Shown: positions 41,073 to 50,215, numbered from the stretch's first letter. The stretch is 64,000 bases of DNA from Nonomuraea typhae (GCF_009760925.1 NZ_VRLV01000004.1:498308-562307); one strand, 5' to 3'. Made by a program: numbers and translations. Notes: generated by a model from the sequence alone, not told the origin.

Positions 41073-42602
41073 GTGCGATTACGCCTGAACGGCACCGTGG
41101 TGCTCGCGGCCTGGGTCCTCAGCCGCACACCCTTCGTCCTGATCGTCGCCGGTGTCGTCGACGCGCCGGTGGGCGGCGTCTTCGACGACGTCGGCCTCTA
41201 CGCGCGCTGGAGCGACGTCCTGGCCGGCGGGCGCACTCCCGCCGGCGATCCGATGTGGCAGTACCCGCCCGGCGCCGCCGCGCTCTTCCTCGGCCTGCGG
41301 TTCGTCCCGGCCGGCTATCTGACCGCCTTCTTCACGCTGGCCCTCCTGGCCGACCTGCTGATCCTTCTCACACTGCTCCGCCTGGTCCGCGGGAACGGGC
41401 GCCTGCTGGGGGCCTGGGTGTGGGCGCTGGCGGTGCCGATGCTCAACCTGCTGGCCTATGCCCGGTACGACATCTTCGTCACCGCGATCGCCGTGGCCGC
41501 GCTGGCCGCCGTGGTCCGGCGGCCCGCGGTCGCGGGCGCCCTCATGGCGGCGGGCGCGCTGGTCAAGGTGTGGCCCGCGGTGCTGCTCCTCACCGCCAGG
41601 CCCGCTCGGGGGCTCGCCGGGTTCGCGGTGGGGCTCGCGGGCCTGGGCGGCGCGCTGACGTTCGCCTTCGCCGGGGCCTGGTCCGGGTTCACCGGCAACC
41701 AGGTGGAGCGTGGGCTGCAGGTCGAGTCGGCGGGCGCGACGCCGCTGGTGCTGGCCCGGCTCTGGGACGACTCCCTCCGGGTCGAGTTCGTCTACGGGGC
41801 GATGGAGGTCGTCGGGCATCCGTTCGTGCGGCCCGCGACGCTCGTGCTGCCCGGCCTGACGCTGCTCGGGCTGGGCGTGCTGGGGCTCCGATGGCTGGTC
41901 ACCGGGCGGGCCGGCGTCGACGTGGCGCTGCCGGCGGTGCTGGTGCTGGTGGTGACGAGCCGGGTCTTCTCCCCGCAGTACATGCTCTGGCTGATCGGGG
42001 TGGCGGCGGTCTGCCTGACCCGGAGGGACACCACGCAGCGGGCGCCCGCCGCCCTGGTCGTGGCGGCGACCGCGCTGACCGCCGCGCTGTTCCCCTGGTT
42101 CTACGCCGACGTGGCCTACCACCCCGCCTGGCCGGGCACGGCGCTACTGGCCGGCAGGAACGCCCTTCTCCTGGTGGCTCTCGGCCTCGCCTTTCACGCG
42201 GTGTGGCAGCGCCAGGAAGACCAGGCCCGCCAGGACGTACAGGTTGCTGTAGATCAGTCCCCAGCCGCCGAAGTGCAGGTCCCACCCCTGGAGACCGGCG
42301 AGCACCCAGGTGGTGCTCGCGACGAACACCAGCCAGACCACGCCGACGGCCGCCCGGCCCCGGACGTCACGCCGGCGTACGGCCGCCAGCGTCAGCACCG
42401 GCACGACCCAGACCCAGTGGTGGTGCCAGGAGACGGGGGAGACCAGCAGCCCGGTGACCGCGCAGGAGAACAGGCCCAGCAGCGGATCACGGGCGCGGGC
42501 GGCGGCCACGAGACCGGCGACGCCGACGGCCCCGGCCAGGAGCAGCCAGGCGAGGCCGGGGTCGCCGGAGTCGAGCACCCTGGCCAGGGCGCCGCGCAGT
42601 GA
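41073..42602 (+). CDS. GT87-like polyprenyl-linked mannosyltransferase with antisense-encoded tail
   Basis: A polytopic glycosyltransferase. Residues 1-380 are about ten TM helices with the first-loop Asp pair (VFDDVGLYARWS) and the WQYPPGAAALF element typical of GT87/GT-C enzymes using polyprenyl-phosphate sugars. After about residue 380 (nt 42212) no stop occurs for another 130 codons. This tail is hydrophilic, rich in Gln, His, Asp and Gly, and is simply the complement of the convergent GT87 gene, so a natural stop seems to have been lost. The GTG at 41073 starts 13 bp after the tetR stop and has no strong Shine-Dalgarno. Confidence 0.72.
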   Translation: MRLRLNGTVVLAAWVLSRTPFVLIVAGVVDAPVGGVFDDVGLYARWSDVLAGGRTPAGDPMWQYPPGAAALFLGLRFVPAGYLTAFFTLALLADLLILLTLLRLVRGNGRLLGAWVWALAVPMLNLLAYARYDIFVTAIAVAALAAVVRRPAVAGALMAAGALVKVWPAVLLLTARPARGLAGFAVGLAGLGGALTFAFAGAWSGFTGNQVERGLQVESAGATPLVLARLWDDSLRVEFVYGAMEVVGHPFVRPATLVLPGLTLLGLGVLGLRWLVTGRAGVDVALPAVLVLVVTSRVFSPQYMLWLIGVAAVCLTRRDTTQRAPAALVVAATALTAALFPWFYADVAYHPAWPGTALLAGRNALLLVALGLAFHAVWQRQEDQARQDVQVAVDQSPAAEVQVPPLETGEHPGGARDEHQPDHADGRPAPDVTPAYGRQRQHRHDPDPVVVPGDGGDQQPGDRAGEQAQQRITGAGGGHETGDADGPGQEQPGEAGVAGVEHPGQGAAQ

Positions 42603-43334
42603 CTGGTTGAGGATGGTCCGCGGGTCCTCGGTGACCCGGGAGGCCGCGAACAGCCCGCCGCCCCAGAACCAGTGGGAGTCCTCCGGCCGCCAGACGAAGC
42701 CGACGGCCACCGTACCCAGGAAGCCGCCCGCCGCGGTCGCCGCCGCCCGGAAGCGGCGGGTGACGAGCAGGTAGGCGACGAAGATGAGCGGGGTGAGCTT
42801 GATGCCCGCCGCGATCCCGGTCGCCAGGCCGTACCACCGGCGCCGGGGGTCGCCGGTCAGGTCCAGCAGCACGAGCGCCATCAGGAAGACGCCGGCCTGC
42901 CCGGTCTGCAGGTGCCCGGAGACGGCGAGCATGGGCAGGGAGGCGGCCGTGGCGAGCAGGGCGGGCACCGCGCGCCGGCCGGCGGGGAGGCCGCCGGCCC
43001 TGAGCGTGGCCCAGACGGCGGCCAGCAGCGCCAGGACCGAGGCGAGTGTCCAGAGGCCGACGGCGGCCGTCATGCCCAGGTGCGCGAGCGGCTGGAGCAG
43101 CAGGGCGGAGAAGGGCGGGTAGGTGAAGCCGTACTCCACCCCGCCTCCGCTGGTGAAGGCGACCCGGTACACCTCGCCGTCCCCGCCTCCGGCGATCGCC
43201 GCGCCCGCCCTCAGCACGGCGAGGTCCTGCCAGAACCGGCCGGTCACCGCATGGAGCACGACCGCGGCGACGACGACCGCCACGAGCACGGCCGCCGCCG
43301 CGCCCGCGAGCACGCGGGAGAGCCGCGCGCTCAC
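42144..43334 (-). CDS. GT87-family polyprenyl-phosphate-sugar glycosyltransferase
   Basis: A 396-residue, about ten-TM GT-C enzyme: FWQDLAVLRAGAAIAGGG with the catalytic Asp, FTYPPFSALLLQPLAHL, GIKLTPLIFVAYLL, and VSPVSWHHHWVWVVP match alpha-mannosyltransferases of the PimE/GT87 type. It would extend a lipid-linked or surface glycan outside the membrane. The GTG start at 43334 overlaps the methyltransferase stop (GTGA). It is the last gene of the minus-strand operon from 45594. Its 3' 459 bp overlap the plus-strand gene 41073-42602. Confidence 0.83.
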   Translation of the reverse strand: MSARLSRVLAGAAAAVLVAVVVAAVVLHAVTGRFWQDLAVLRAGAAIAGGGDGEVYRVAFTSGGGVEYGFTYPPFSALLLQPLAHLGMTAAVGLWTLASVLALLAAVWATLRAGGLPAGRRAVPALLATAASLPMLAVSGHLQTGQAGVFLMALVLLDLTGDPRRRWYGLATGIAAGIKLTPLIFVAYLLVTRRFRAAATAAGGFLGTVAVGFVWRPEDSHWFWGGGLFAASRVTEDPRTILNQSLRGALARVLDSGDPGLAWLLLAGAVGVAGLVAAARARDPLLGLFSCAVTGLLVSPVSWHHHWVWVVPVLTLAAVRRRDVRGRAAVGVVWLVFVASTTWVLAGLQGWDLHFGGWGLIYSNLYVLAGLVFLALPHRVKGEAESHQEKGVPAGQ

Positions 43335-43912
43335 GGGCGGAGCACGATCGTGGCGGGCCCGGCCGGGTCGGCCAGTTCCTCGGCCACGTCCAGCCCGCAC
43401 GCCCGCACCTTGCCGAGGAGCGCGCCGCCGCCAGCGGTGATCGTGACGATGACCACGCCGTCCGGGGCCAGCGTGGCCGCCAGGCGGCGCAGCAGCGCGA
43501 CGGCCTGCTCGTCCGGGAAGTAGTACAGGACCTCACGCAGCAGGATCACGTCGTACGGCGCGGCCGGGCGGTAGGTCAGCACGTCGGCGACCTCGTAGGT
43601 CGAGCCGGGCCGGCGCAGCGCCCGCGCCCGCCGGATCGCCGTCCGGCTGATGTCCACACCGTGGTAGGACGCGTACCGGTGCAGCGTCAGGTTGGCGGTG
43701 GCCCCGCAGCCGAGGTCGAGGATGCGCGGCAGGCGCGCGTACTTCCCGATCAGGTCGGGGACGGTGCTGCCCCCCGGCCGGTCGAGGTAGGACCACAGGC
43801 CCAGGGCGTACTGCAGATCCCACACCCGCGCGTTCAGCCACGGGTACGGCCGGACCAGCACGGTCAGCGGCCACTTCAGCAGGCGGCCGGCGGCACGGAA
43901 GACGACGCCCAT
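43331..43912 (-). CDS. Class I SAM-dependent methyltransferase
   Basis: A 193-residue methyltransferase: SAM motif I RILDLGCGATANLTLH, acidic residue in YHGVDISRTAIRRA, motif YDVILLREVLYYFPD. It probably methylates a sugar or lipid intermediate of the surface glycan. The ATG at 43912 lies 3 bp after the deacetylase stop, and its own stop overlaps the GT87 start. Confidence 0.8.
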   Translation of the reverse strand: MGVVFRAAGRLLKWPLTVLVRPYPWLNARVWDLQYALGLWSYLDRPGGSTVPDLIGKYARLPRILDLGCGATANLTLHRYASYHGVDISRTAIRRARALRRPGSTYEVADVLTYRPAAPYDVILLREVLYYFPDEQAVALLRRLAATLAPDGVVIVTITAGGGALLGKVRACGLDVAEELADPAGPATIVLRP

Positions 43913-43915
43913 CGT

Positions 43916-44605
43916 TCACCCCTCCACCGGGACGAACCGCAACCCACGGCTCCGCAGGCGGGGAATCACCACGTCCAGCGCGGCCACGGTCTGCGACCGG
44001 TCGCCGCCGCCGTCGTGGGTGAGCAGCACGTGCCCGGGTCCGCCGCGCGACAGCACGCGGACGATGTGCGGCACACCGGGCTCCTTCCAGTCACTGGGGT
44101 TGACCGTCCAGTCCACGGCGGTCAGCCCGTGGTCGGCGGCGACGCCGAGAACCGTCCTGGACCAGCCGCCGCCGGGCGCCCGGAACAGCCGCGGCGCCCG
44201 GCCCACGGCCTCGGCTATCTGCTCCTGCGCCCGCCCGATCTCGGCGCGCAGCCGTACCCGATCGAGGGCGGCGAACGGCTGCGGGTGGTGCGCCGAGTGG
44301 TTGCCGACCGCGTGCCCCGCCTCGGCGATGCGCCGGGCCAGCCGGGGGTGTTCGGCGGCGCGGGCGCCGATGAGGAAGAACGTGGCCGTCACCTGGTGGC
44401 GGGCCAGCACGTCGAGCAGCGCCGGGGTCCAGCGCGGATCGGGGCCGTCGTCGACGGTGAGCGCCACGCCGCCGCCGTCCACCGTGAAGATCGGCCGTGT
44501 GGAGGCGCGCGGCCGCCGCCGCCGGAGCGCGCGCACGCCCAGCAGCAGGCACTCGAGCGACCGCGCCCGCAGGTACGGCAGCGCGGAGGTCGCCTCCGCC
44601 TTCAC
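43916..44605 (-). CDS. NodB-type polysaccharide deacetylase
   Basis: A 229-residue CE4 carbohydrate esterase with a complete active site: TVDDGPD (D52, D53), NHSAHH (H103, H107), RAPGGGWSRTVLG and LLTHDGGGD. It removes N-acetyl groups from an amino sugar in the glycan or its lipid-linked precursor. No clear signal peptide is present, only a modestly hydrophobic ECLLLGVRAL, so a cytoplasmic or peripheral location is likely. The GTG at 44605 overlaps the GT2 stop (GTGA). Confidence 0.85.
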   Translation of the reverse strand: MKAEATSALPYLRARSLECLLLGVRALRRRRPRASTRPIFTVDGGGVALTVDDGPDPRWTPALLDVLARHQVTATFFLIGARAAEHPRLARRIAEAGHAVGNHSAHHPQPFAALDRVRLRAEIGRAQEQIAEAVGRAPRLFRAPGGGWSRTVLGVAADHGLTAVDWTVNPSDWKEPGVPHIVRVLSRGGPGHVLLTHDGGGDRSQTVAALDVVIPRLRSRGLRFVPVEG

Positions 44606-45594
44606 CGGAGGGCCTCCGCCCGCGACGGCCCGAAGTCCTTGCGCACGAGGAACCGGACCGCGCCGACGGCCGCCCCGGCGAGGATCGCGAGCTGCACCAG
44701 GAAGTGGACCGCGAGAAAGAAGACCAGGAACCCGGCCCCCCGCTGCCGCAGGACGAAGCGCGCCAGCCCGGGATCGGCCACGGCGAACAGCACCAGGAAG
44801 GCCGCCGGGAGCGCGGACAGCGGAGCCGCCACCAGCCCGGCCGGCGCCGACGCCACCGCCAGTCCCGCCGCGAGCAGGCCGGCGGCGCTGTTGGCGCGGA
44901 TCCCGGCGGGCCCGCGCTCCCGCACCGCCACCGGCACCAGCAACTGGGAGCGGCCGAACTGCTTGCGGAGCATCGGCCACAACGCGCTGTCGTCGTCGTG
45001 CCGGCAGGACACCTCGGCGGTGAGCAGGATGCCGTGCCGATCGGCCATCCGGTCGCTGAGCTCCACGTCCTCCGAGGCCCGCAGGTTCTCGTCGAAGAGC
45101 CCGACGTCGTCGAAGACCGCCCGCCTGATCGCGCACACCGCGAAGACCGCCGTGCGCACCCGTCCGGCGTGGCGCAGCCGCCAGTGGCGGGCGTGCAGCA
45201 GCCGGTACGCCTCCACCGGGCCGTCGTCGAACAGCGGCTCGGTCAGGTACGTCCCGTGCACGCAGGACACCCCTGGCGTCTCGTCGAGCAGGCGGAGCGC
45301 GTTCGCGATCGCGTCGCCGGACAGCGCGCAGTCGGAGTCCACGAAGAACAGGACGTCGCCGCGGCTGGCCAGGATCCCGCGGTTGCGGGCGGCCGCAGGC
45401 CCCCGGTTGACCGGGGTCTCGAGCAGGGTGACCGGGAACTCCCGCGCGATCTCGCGGGTCCGGTCGCTGCTGGCGTCGTCGGCCACGACGACCTCGTCGG
45501 GCGGGCGGGTCTGGGCGTGGATCGCCGCCAGGCAGGCCCGCAGGGTCCGTTCGCTGTTGAAGGCCGGGACGATCACGGAGATGGAAGGGCTCAT
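44602..45594 (-). CDS. GT2 glycosyltransferase, membrane-anchored (paralogue 1)
   Basis: A 330-residue family 2 transferase: SISVIVPAFNSERTLRACLA, ADDASSDRTREIA, FFVDSDCALSGDAI (DXD), and the acceptor-site EDVEL. The C-terminal third has paired TM helices and a FVLRQRGAGFLVFFLAVHFL motif. This layout recurs in the genes at 49205, 50216 and the C-terminal half of 52338, so these are paralogues. The start at 45594 is the ATG nearest the domain, with a weak GGCGG. It is the first gene of the minus-strand glycan operon. Confidence 0.83.
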   Translation of the reverse strand: MSPSISVIVPAFNSERTLRACLAAIHAQTRPPDEVVVADDASSDRTREIAREFPVTLLETPVNRGPAAARNRGILASRGDVLFFVDSDCALSGDAIANALRLLDETPGVSCVHGTYLTEPLFDDGPVEAYRLLHARHWRLRHAGRVRTAVFAVCAIRRAVFDDVGLFDENLRASEDVELSDRMADRHGILLTAEVSCRHDDDSALWPMLRKQFGRSQLLVPVAVRERGPAGIRANSAAGLLAAGLAVASAPAGLVAAPLSALPAAFLVLFAVADPGLARFVLRQRGAGFLVFFLAVHFLVQLAILAGAAVGAVRFLVRKDFGPSRAEALR

Positions 45595-45684
45595 CGACAC
45601 GTACCGCCTTGTCCGGGAGGGAACGCGCGGCCTCACCGTAACCGACCGCCGGCGGCCCGGGCGCGCCCGGTTGAGCGCTTGTCA

Positions 45685-45696
45685 ACAACGCGTTGT
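45685..45696. promoter_or_regulatory. Palindrome between divergent glycan operons
   Basis: ACAACGCGTTGT is a perfect 12-bp palindrome; the minus strand continues into TTGAC, which could be part of a -35. It lies centrally between the GT2 and aminotransferase starts and may be a shared regulatory site. Confidence 0.35.
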
Positions 45697-45764
45697 GCCG
45701 GTGTCCAGACCGGGGGCCAAGAATCGCTCTCGGTGTCAGACCCCGGCGAAGGGTGGACGGACAA

Positions 45765-47180
45765 GTGTCGACTTTGCTCAGTGTCGAGGACTGCGACGGG
45801 CTGACGGTCGGGCAGGTGCACGACCTGTACCGGCGCTTCGTCAATCGCAGCCAGGTCCGCCTGATGACCTCGTTCGGCTTCGGCCGGGAGCTCGTCGAGC
45901 GGGCCGAGGGCGCCTATCTCCACCTTCGCGACGGGCGCCGCGTGCTCGACTTCACCGGAGGCGTGGGCGTGCTCAGCCACGGCCACAACCATCCGCGCAT
46001 CCTCGCCGTCCGGCGGCGCTTCGCCGAGCAGCGGCGGATGGAGGTGCACAAGACCTACTTCTCGCCCTACGTGGCGGCGCTGGGCCACAACCTGGCCGAG
46101 CTGCTGCCCGGCGACCTCAGCATGTCGTTCCTGCCCAACTCCGGGGCGGAGGCCGTGGAGGGGGCCGTCAAGCTGGCGTACAAGTACCACGGCGGCAGGC
46201 GGCACACGATCCTGCACGCCGACATCAGCTTCCACGGAAAGCTGCTGGGCTCGGGCACGCTCACCGGCGCGGCCAGGGGCCAGTTCGCCTACCCGGGCAT
46301 CCCGGGCGCGGTCCCGTTCGCCTACGGCGACCTGGACTCGGTCCGCGCCGCCGTACGCGAACACCGCGGCGACGTCTACGCGATCCTCGTCGAGCCCATG
46401 AGCGCGTCCACGGTGCGGCAGTGCTCGGAGGAGTTCCTGCGCGGGCTGCGCGAGCTCTGCACCGCCGAGGACATCGTTCTGATCTTCGATGAGATCTACA
46501 CCGGCTGGGGCAAGACCGGCAGCCTCTTCTACTTCATGCGCTATCCGGGTCTGGTGCCCGACGTGCTGACCACGTCCAAGTCGTTCGGCGGCGGCAAGTC
46601 GTCGATCTCGGCATACGTCGCCCGGCAGCCGATCTTCCGCAAGGCGTACGACAACGCGGCCGACGCGCTGGCCCACTCGACCTCCACCACCTACTACGGC
46701 TTCGGCGAGGAGTGCGCCACCGCCATCGAGGCGGTCAACATCGCGGTCGAGGACGATTATCCGGGGCGGGCACGCAGGATCGGGGAGATCCTCGGCCCCG
46801 GCCTGCGGCGCATCGCCAAGCAGCATCCGGACGCGGTCGCCCGGGTCGAGGGCGCCGGCGCCCTGTGGGGCGTGTCGATCGCGGGCGGCCCCAAGGTCCT
46901 GGACCTGGCCGCCAAGCTCGCCCCCGGCGGCCTGGCCCGCGATCCGCGCCTGCGCGCCAAGCTGGTCACCGCCGCCGTGGTCAGCGCCCTTTACCTGGAC
47001 CACGACATCTACTCCTACTACGCGCTCAACGGCGACCACCCGCTGATCGCCGGCCCGCCGCTGGTGATCGAGCCGGACGAGGTCGAACGCTTCCTCGACA
47101 GCCTCGACACGGTCCTCGGCCAGGGGCTCACCAAGCTGCTGACCCGCTTCGCCGCGCAGAAGGTGAGCTCGCTGTGGTGA
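45765..47180 (+). CDS. Class III PLP aminotransferase
   Basis: A 471-residue omega-type aminotransferase: FTGGVGVLSHGHNHPRILAV near the start, FLPNSGAEAVEGAVKLA, LIFDEIYTGWGKTGSLFYF (the PLP-contacting Asp) and the PLP lysine in LTTSKSFGGGKSSISAY. The family aminates ketone or aldehyde groups, often of lysine/ornithine-like or sugar-linked substrates. Here it starts the plus-strand glycan operon, so an amino group may be put on a sugar or linker. A GTG start at 45765 (VSTLLSVEDC) is preferred because GGACGG precedes it; GTG at 45753 is possible. The epimerase start overlaps its stop. Confidence 0.8.
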   Translation: MSTLLSVEDCDGLTVGQVHDLYRRFVNRSQVRLMTSFGFGRELVERAEGAYLHLRDGRRVLDFTGGVGVLSHGHNHPRILAVRRRFAEQRRMEVHKTYFSPYVAALGHNLAELLPGDLSMSFLPNSGAEAVEGAVKLAYKYHGGRRHTILHADISFHGKLLGSGTLTGAARGQFAYPGIPGAVPFAYGDLDSVRAAVREHRGDVYAILVEPMSASTVRQCSEEFLRGLRELCTAEDIVLIFDEIYTGWGKTGSLFYFMRYPGLVPDVLTTSKSFGGGKSSISAYVARQPIFRKAYDNAADALAHSTSTTYYGFGEECATAIEAVNIAVEDDYPGRARRIGEILGPGLRRIAKQHPDAVARVEGAGALWGVSIAGGPKVLDLAAKLAPGGLARDPRLRAKLVTAAVVSALYLDHDIYSYYALNGDHPLIAGPPLVIEPDEVERFLDSLDTVLGQGLTKLLTRFAAQKVSSLW

Positions 47181-48205
47181 CCGTGGTGACCGGCGCGGCG
47201 GGCATGCTCGGCTCGGCCGTGGCCGCCCGGCTGACCGCCGACGGGCACGCCGTCGTCGGCCTCGACCTGCGCGAGGTCGCGGAGCGGCCCGGATACCGGC
47301 ACGTCACCGGCGACGTCCGCGACGCCGGCGCGCTGGCCGCGGTCATGCGCGACGCGGGCGCGGCCGTCCACTGCGCGGCCGCGCTGCCCAGCTATCCGCC
47401 GGAGCAGATCCGCTCGATCACCGTGGACGGCACGCGCGCCGTGTTCGGCGCGGCCGCCGCCGCGGGGGTGCCGCGGCTCGTCCACATCTCCTCGACCGCC
47501 GTGTACGGCCTGCCCGCGCTCGTCCCGACCCCGGAGGAGCACGGTCACGCCCCGGTGGACCCCTACAGCACGGCCAAGGCCGAGGCGGAACGCATCGCCG
47601 CCGCCCACCGCGGGACCGGCATGATCGTGCCGGTGCTGCGCCCCAAGACCTTCCTCGGGCCGGGCCGGATGGGCCTGTTCTCGATGCTCTTCCAGTGGGC
47701 GCACGAGGGCCGCGGCTTCCCCGTGCTGGGCGACGGCGGCGTCCGCATCCAGATGCTGCACGTGGACGACCTCGTCGAAGCCGTCACCCGCGTCCTGCTC
47801 GCCCCGGCGGCCACGGCCGGCGACACCTACAACATCGCCGCCGCCGAGTTCGGCACGCTGCGCGAGGACTTCCAGGCGGTGCTCGACGCCGCCGGGCACG
47901 GCAAGCGCGTGGTCGCGCTGCCCGCCCGGCCCGCCGTCGCCGTCCTGGGAATGCTGGAGCGCGCCGGGCTCTCCCCGGTGTACGGCCGGCTGCTGCACAA
48001 GCTCAAGACCGACTCCTACGTGGACATCACCAAGGCGAGCCGGCGGCTCGGCTTCGTCCCGCGCTACTCCAACCGGGACGCCATTCTGCAGACGTTCGCG
48101 TGGTGGCGCGCGGAGGCGGCGCGGCCGGCCGCCACCCGCGGCGGACGGACCAGCCGGGACCCGTGGCGCCAGGGCATCCTCGCCGCCGCGAAGGTCTTCT
48201 TCTGA
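47177..48205 (+). CDS. NAD-dependent epimerase/dehydratase (extended SDR)
   Basis: A 342-residue nucleotide-sugar-type SDR: VVTGAAGMLGSAVAARL (NAD), VHISSTAVYGL (Ser), DPYSTAKAEAERIA (YxxxK), and the substrate loop RPKTFLGPGRMG. It probably epimerises or reduces a sugar destined for the polyprenyl-linked glycan. GTG at 47177 overlaps the aminotransferase stop (GTGA). It precedes the prenyltransferase by 13 bp. Confidence 0.82.
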   Translation: MTVVTGAAGMLGSAVAARLTADGHAVVGLDLREVAERPGYRHVTGDVRDAGALAAVMRDAGAAVHCAAALPSYPPEQIRSITVDGTRAVFGAAAAAGVPRLVHISSTAVYGLPALVPTPEEHGHAPVDPYSTAKAEAERIAAAHRGTGMIVPVLRPKTFLGPGRMGLFSMLFQWAHEGRGFPVLGDGGVRIQMLHVDDLVEAVTRVLLAPAATAGDTYNIAAAEFGTLREDFQAVLDAAGHGKRVVALPARPAVAVLGMLERAGLSPVYGRLLHKLKTDSYVDITKASRRLGFVPRYSNRDAILQTFAWWRAEAARPAATRGGRTSRDPWRQGILAAAKVFF

Positions 48206-48218
48206 GCGGGAGGACGGC

Positions 48219-49184
48219 ATGACCACGACGAGGGCGGCCGCGCGGGGGGTCGCCGACGAGTTGCCGACCGGGCCGGCGCGGGCCGGGACGCGCCGGCTGG
48301 CCCGGATCTGCGCCGACCTGATCGCGCTCGCCCGGCCGGCGCAGTGGTCGAAGAACCTGCTGGTGATCCCGCTCGCGCTGGTCCACGACGCGCGCTGGAG
48401 CCCTTCCGACCTGCTGCGCACGGGCTGGGCCGTCGTCGTGTTCTGCCTGGCCTCGTCGCTGGTGTACGTGCTCAACGACCTCGCCGACCGGCGCCTCGAC
48501 CGCGGTCACCCGGTGAAGCGGCTGCGGCCGATCGCCGACGGCCGCATCCCGCCGGCGGGCGCCCGGCTCTACGCCGCCGCGCTCGCCACGCTGGCCTGCG
48601 TGCTCGTCGCCGTGGGACCGCCGCTCCCGTGGTGGCCGCTGGCCGCCTACGTGGTGCTGAACCTCGCCTACAGCCGTGGCCTCAAGCACGTGCCGCTGCT
48701 GGACATCTGCGTGATCGCCGCCGGTTTCGGCCTGCGCGTGCTCCAGGGGCACGCGGCCACCGGCGGCACCCCTTCGGGCTGGTTCCTCGTCGCCGTGCTC
48801 ACCGGCTGCCTGGTGCTCGCCGTCGGCAAACGCCGGCACGAGCTCACCACCGCCGGGACCGCCGGCCGGCCCGCGCTGCGCGGCTACAGCATCGCCCTCA
48901 CCGACCAGCTGCTCGCCGTCAACGCCACGCTGGCCGTCCTGACGTTCCTGCTCTACCTGCGCTTCGACGCCCCCGTGGGCGTCTACCGGAACGGCCTGTC
49001 CGCGGTGGCCGCCCCCCTCGCGCTGTTCGGCGTCTTCCGCTACCTGCAGGCGGTCCTGGTACGGCAGCGCGGCGCCGACCCCGTGCGCACGCTTCTGCGC
49101 GACCGGCTGATCATCGTGGACGGGCTGCTCCTGGGGGCGGCCGTGCTGATCGCCCTCGTCGCCGCCGCCAACCCCGCACCCTGA
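48219..49184 (+). CDS. UbiA-family decaprenyl-phosphate phosphoribosyltransferase-like prenyltransferase
   Basis: A 321-residue polytopic UbiA enzyme. The Asp-rich motif N86-D87-x2-D90-x3-D94-x2-H97 (NDLADRRLDRGHPVKRLRP) matches decaprenyl-phosphate 5-phosphoribose synthases (Rv3806c type) more than quinone prenyltransferases, and SRGLKHVPLLDI is the second motif region. It would join a phosphosugar to decaprenyl phosphate, supplying a lipid-linked pentose donor for GT-C enzymes. GGGAGGA precedes the ATG. It is followed 20 bp later by GT2 genes. Confidence 0.8.
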   Translation: MTTTRAAARGVADELPTGPARAGTRRLARICADLIALARPAQWSKNLLVIPLALVHDARWSPSDLLRTGWAVVVFCLASSLVYVLNDLADRRLDRGHPVKRLRPIADGRIPPAGARLYAAALATLACVLVAVGPPLPWWPLAAYVVLNLAYSRGLKHVPLLDICVIAAGFGLRVLQGHAATGGTPSGWFLVAVLTGCLVLAVGKRRHELTTAGTAGRPALRGYSIALTDQLLAVNATLAVLTFLLYLRFDAPVGVYRNGLSAVAAPLALFGVFRYLQAVLVRQRGADPVRTLLRDRLIIVDGLLLGAAVLIALVAAANPAP

Positions 49185-49204
49185 CCGAGAAAGGCAGCCT
49201 CGCC

Positions 49205-50215
49205 GTGTCCGATCCGCTCGTGTCGGTCGTGGTCCCGAACTACAACTACGCCCGCGCGCTGAAGCTCTGCCTCGCCGCGCTGCGCGCGCAGACCTACCCC
49301 AACCTGGAGATCATCGTCGCCGACGACTGCAGCACCGACGACTCGGTGGCCGTGGCCGAGTCCTTCGGCGTCCGTGTGGTCCGCACCCCGGTCAACGGCG
49401 GCCCCGCGGTGGCCCGCAACCTGGGCGCCGAGCACGCCGGCGGGCAGGTGCTGTTCTTCTGCGACTCCGACGTGGCGGCCAAGCCCGACGCGGTCGCCAA
49501 CGCGGTCGCGCTGCTGCGCGCCGACCCGGAGCTGGGGGCGGTGTGCGGCAACTACGACCCGGAGCCGCTGATCAAGGACGGCCTCCTGGAGGAGTACCGC
49601 TGCCTCCAGCAGTCGTACTGGCTGATCGCCGACGAGGGCCGCATCACCACGCTCTACACGGCGCTGCTGGCCATGCGGGCCGAGGTGTTCCAGGAGATCG
49701 GCCCCTTCAACCCGCGCCTGCGCGAGACCGAGAACGCCGACTACGGCCTCCGGCTGGCCCGGCGCTACCGGATCCTGCTCACCCCGGCGGTGCGCGGCGT
49801 GCACGATCACGACCACGATCTGCGTGAGCTGGTCCGCAAGGTGTTCACCAGGGCCATGCTGCACATCCCGATGTACGCCAGGCGGCCGGACTTCCCCGGC
49901 GGGCTGACCAGCGGCCCGCGCGCCTGGGGGAGCGTGGCGGCCCTGGCCGTGCTGGTGACGCTGGCGCTGCCGGTCGCGTTCGGCGCGATCTGGGGCCTGG
50001 CGCCGCTGGCGATCTTCGCCGCCTACCTCGGCTGCGACCGGCCGATGTACCGCTTCGTCGCGGCCCGGCGGTCACCCGTCTTCGTCGTCTACTTCGTGGC
50101 CGTGCACTTCTTCCTCAACGTGGTCATGGCCACGGCGGCGGTGGCCGGGCTGGCGGGCTGGCTGGCCTCGCCCCGGTTCCGCCGCCTGTACGACCGGCCC
50201 GCGGAGGTGAGCTGA
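49205..50215 (+). CDS. GT2 glycosyltransferase, membrane-anchored (paralogue 2)
   Basis: A 336-residue GT2: VSVVVPNYNYARALKLCLAA, ADDCSTDDSVAVAE, FFCDSDVAAKPDAV (DXD) and the TENADYGLRLARR acceptor loop, then TM helices and the FVAARRSPVFVVYFVAVHFF motif shared with its relatives, ending FRRLYDRP. The GTG at 49205 follows GAAAGGCAG. The next GT2 starts at the base directly after its stop; the two are the most alike of the group and look like a tandem duplication. Confidence 0.83.
   Translation: MSDPLVSVVVPNYNYARALKLCLAALRAQTYPNLEIIVADDCSTDDSVAVAESFGVRVVRTPVNGGPAVARNLGAEHAGGQVLFFCDSDVAAKPDAVANAVALLRADPELGAVCGNYDPEPLIKDGLLEEYRCLQQSYWLIADEGRITTLYTALLAMRAEVFQEIGPFNPRLRETENADYGLRLARRYRILLTPAVRGVHDHDHDLRELVRKVFTRAMLHIPMYARRPDFPGGLTSGPRAWGSVAALAVLVTLALPVAFGAIWGLAPLAIFAAYLGCDRPMYRFVAARRSPVFVVYFVAVHFFLNVVMATAAVAGLAGWLASPRFRRLYDRPAEVS

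Noticed and set aside
42212..42602. C-terminal 130 residues of the plus-strand GT87-like protein as a genuine domain
   Set aside because: The stretch is the exact complement of the convergent GT87 coding sequence and has a non-globular composition.
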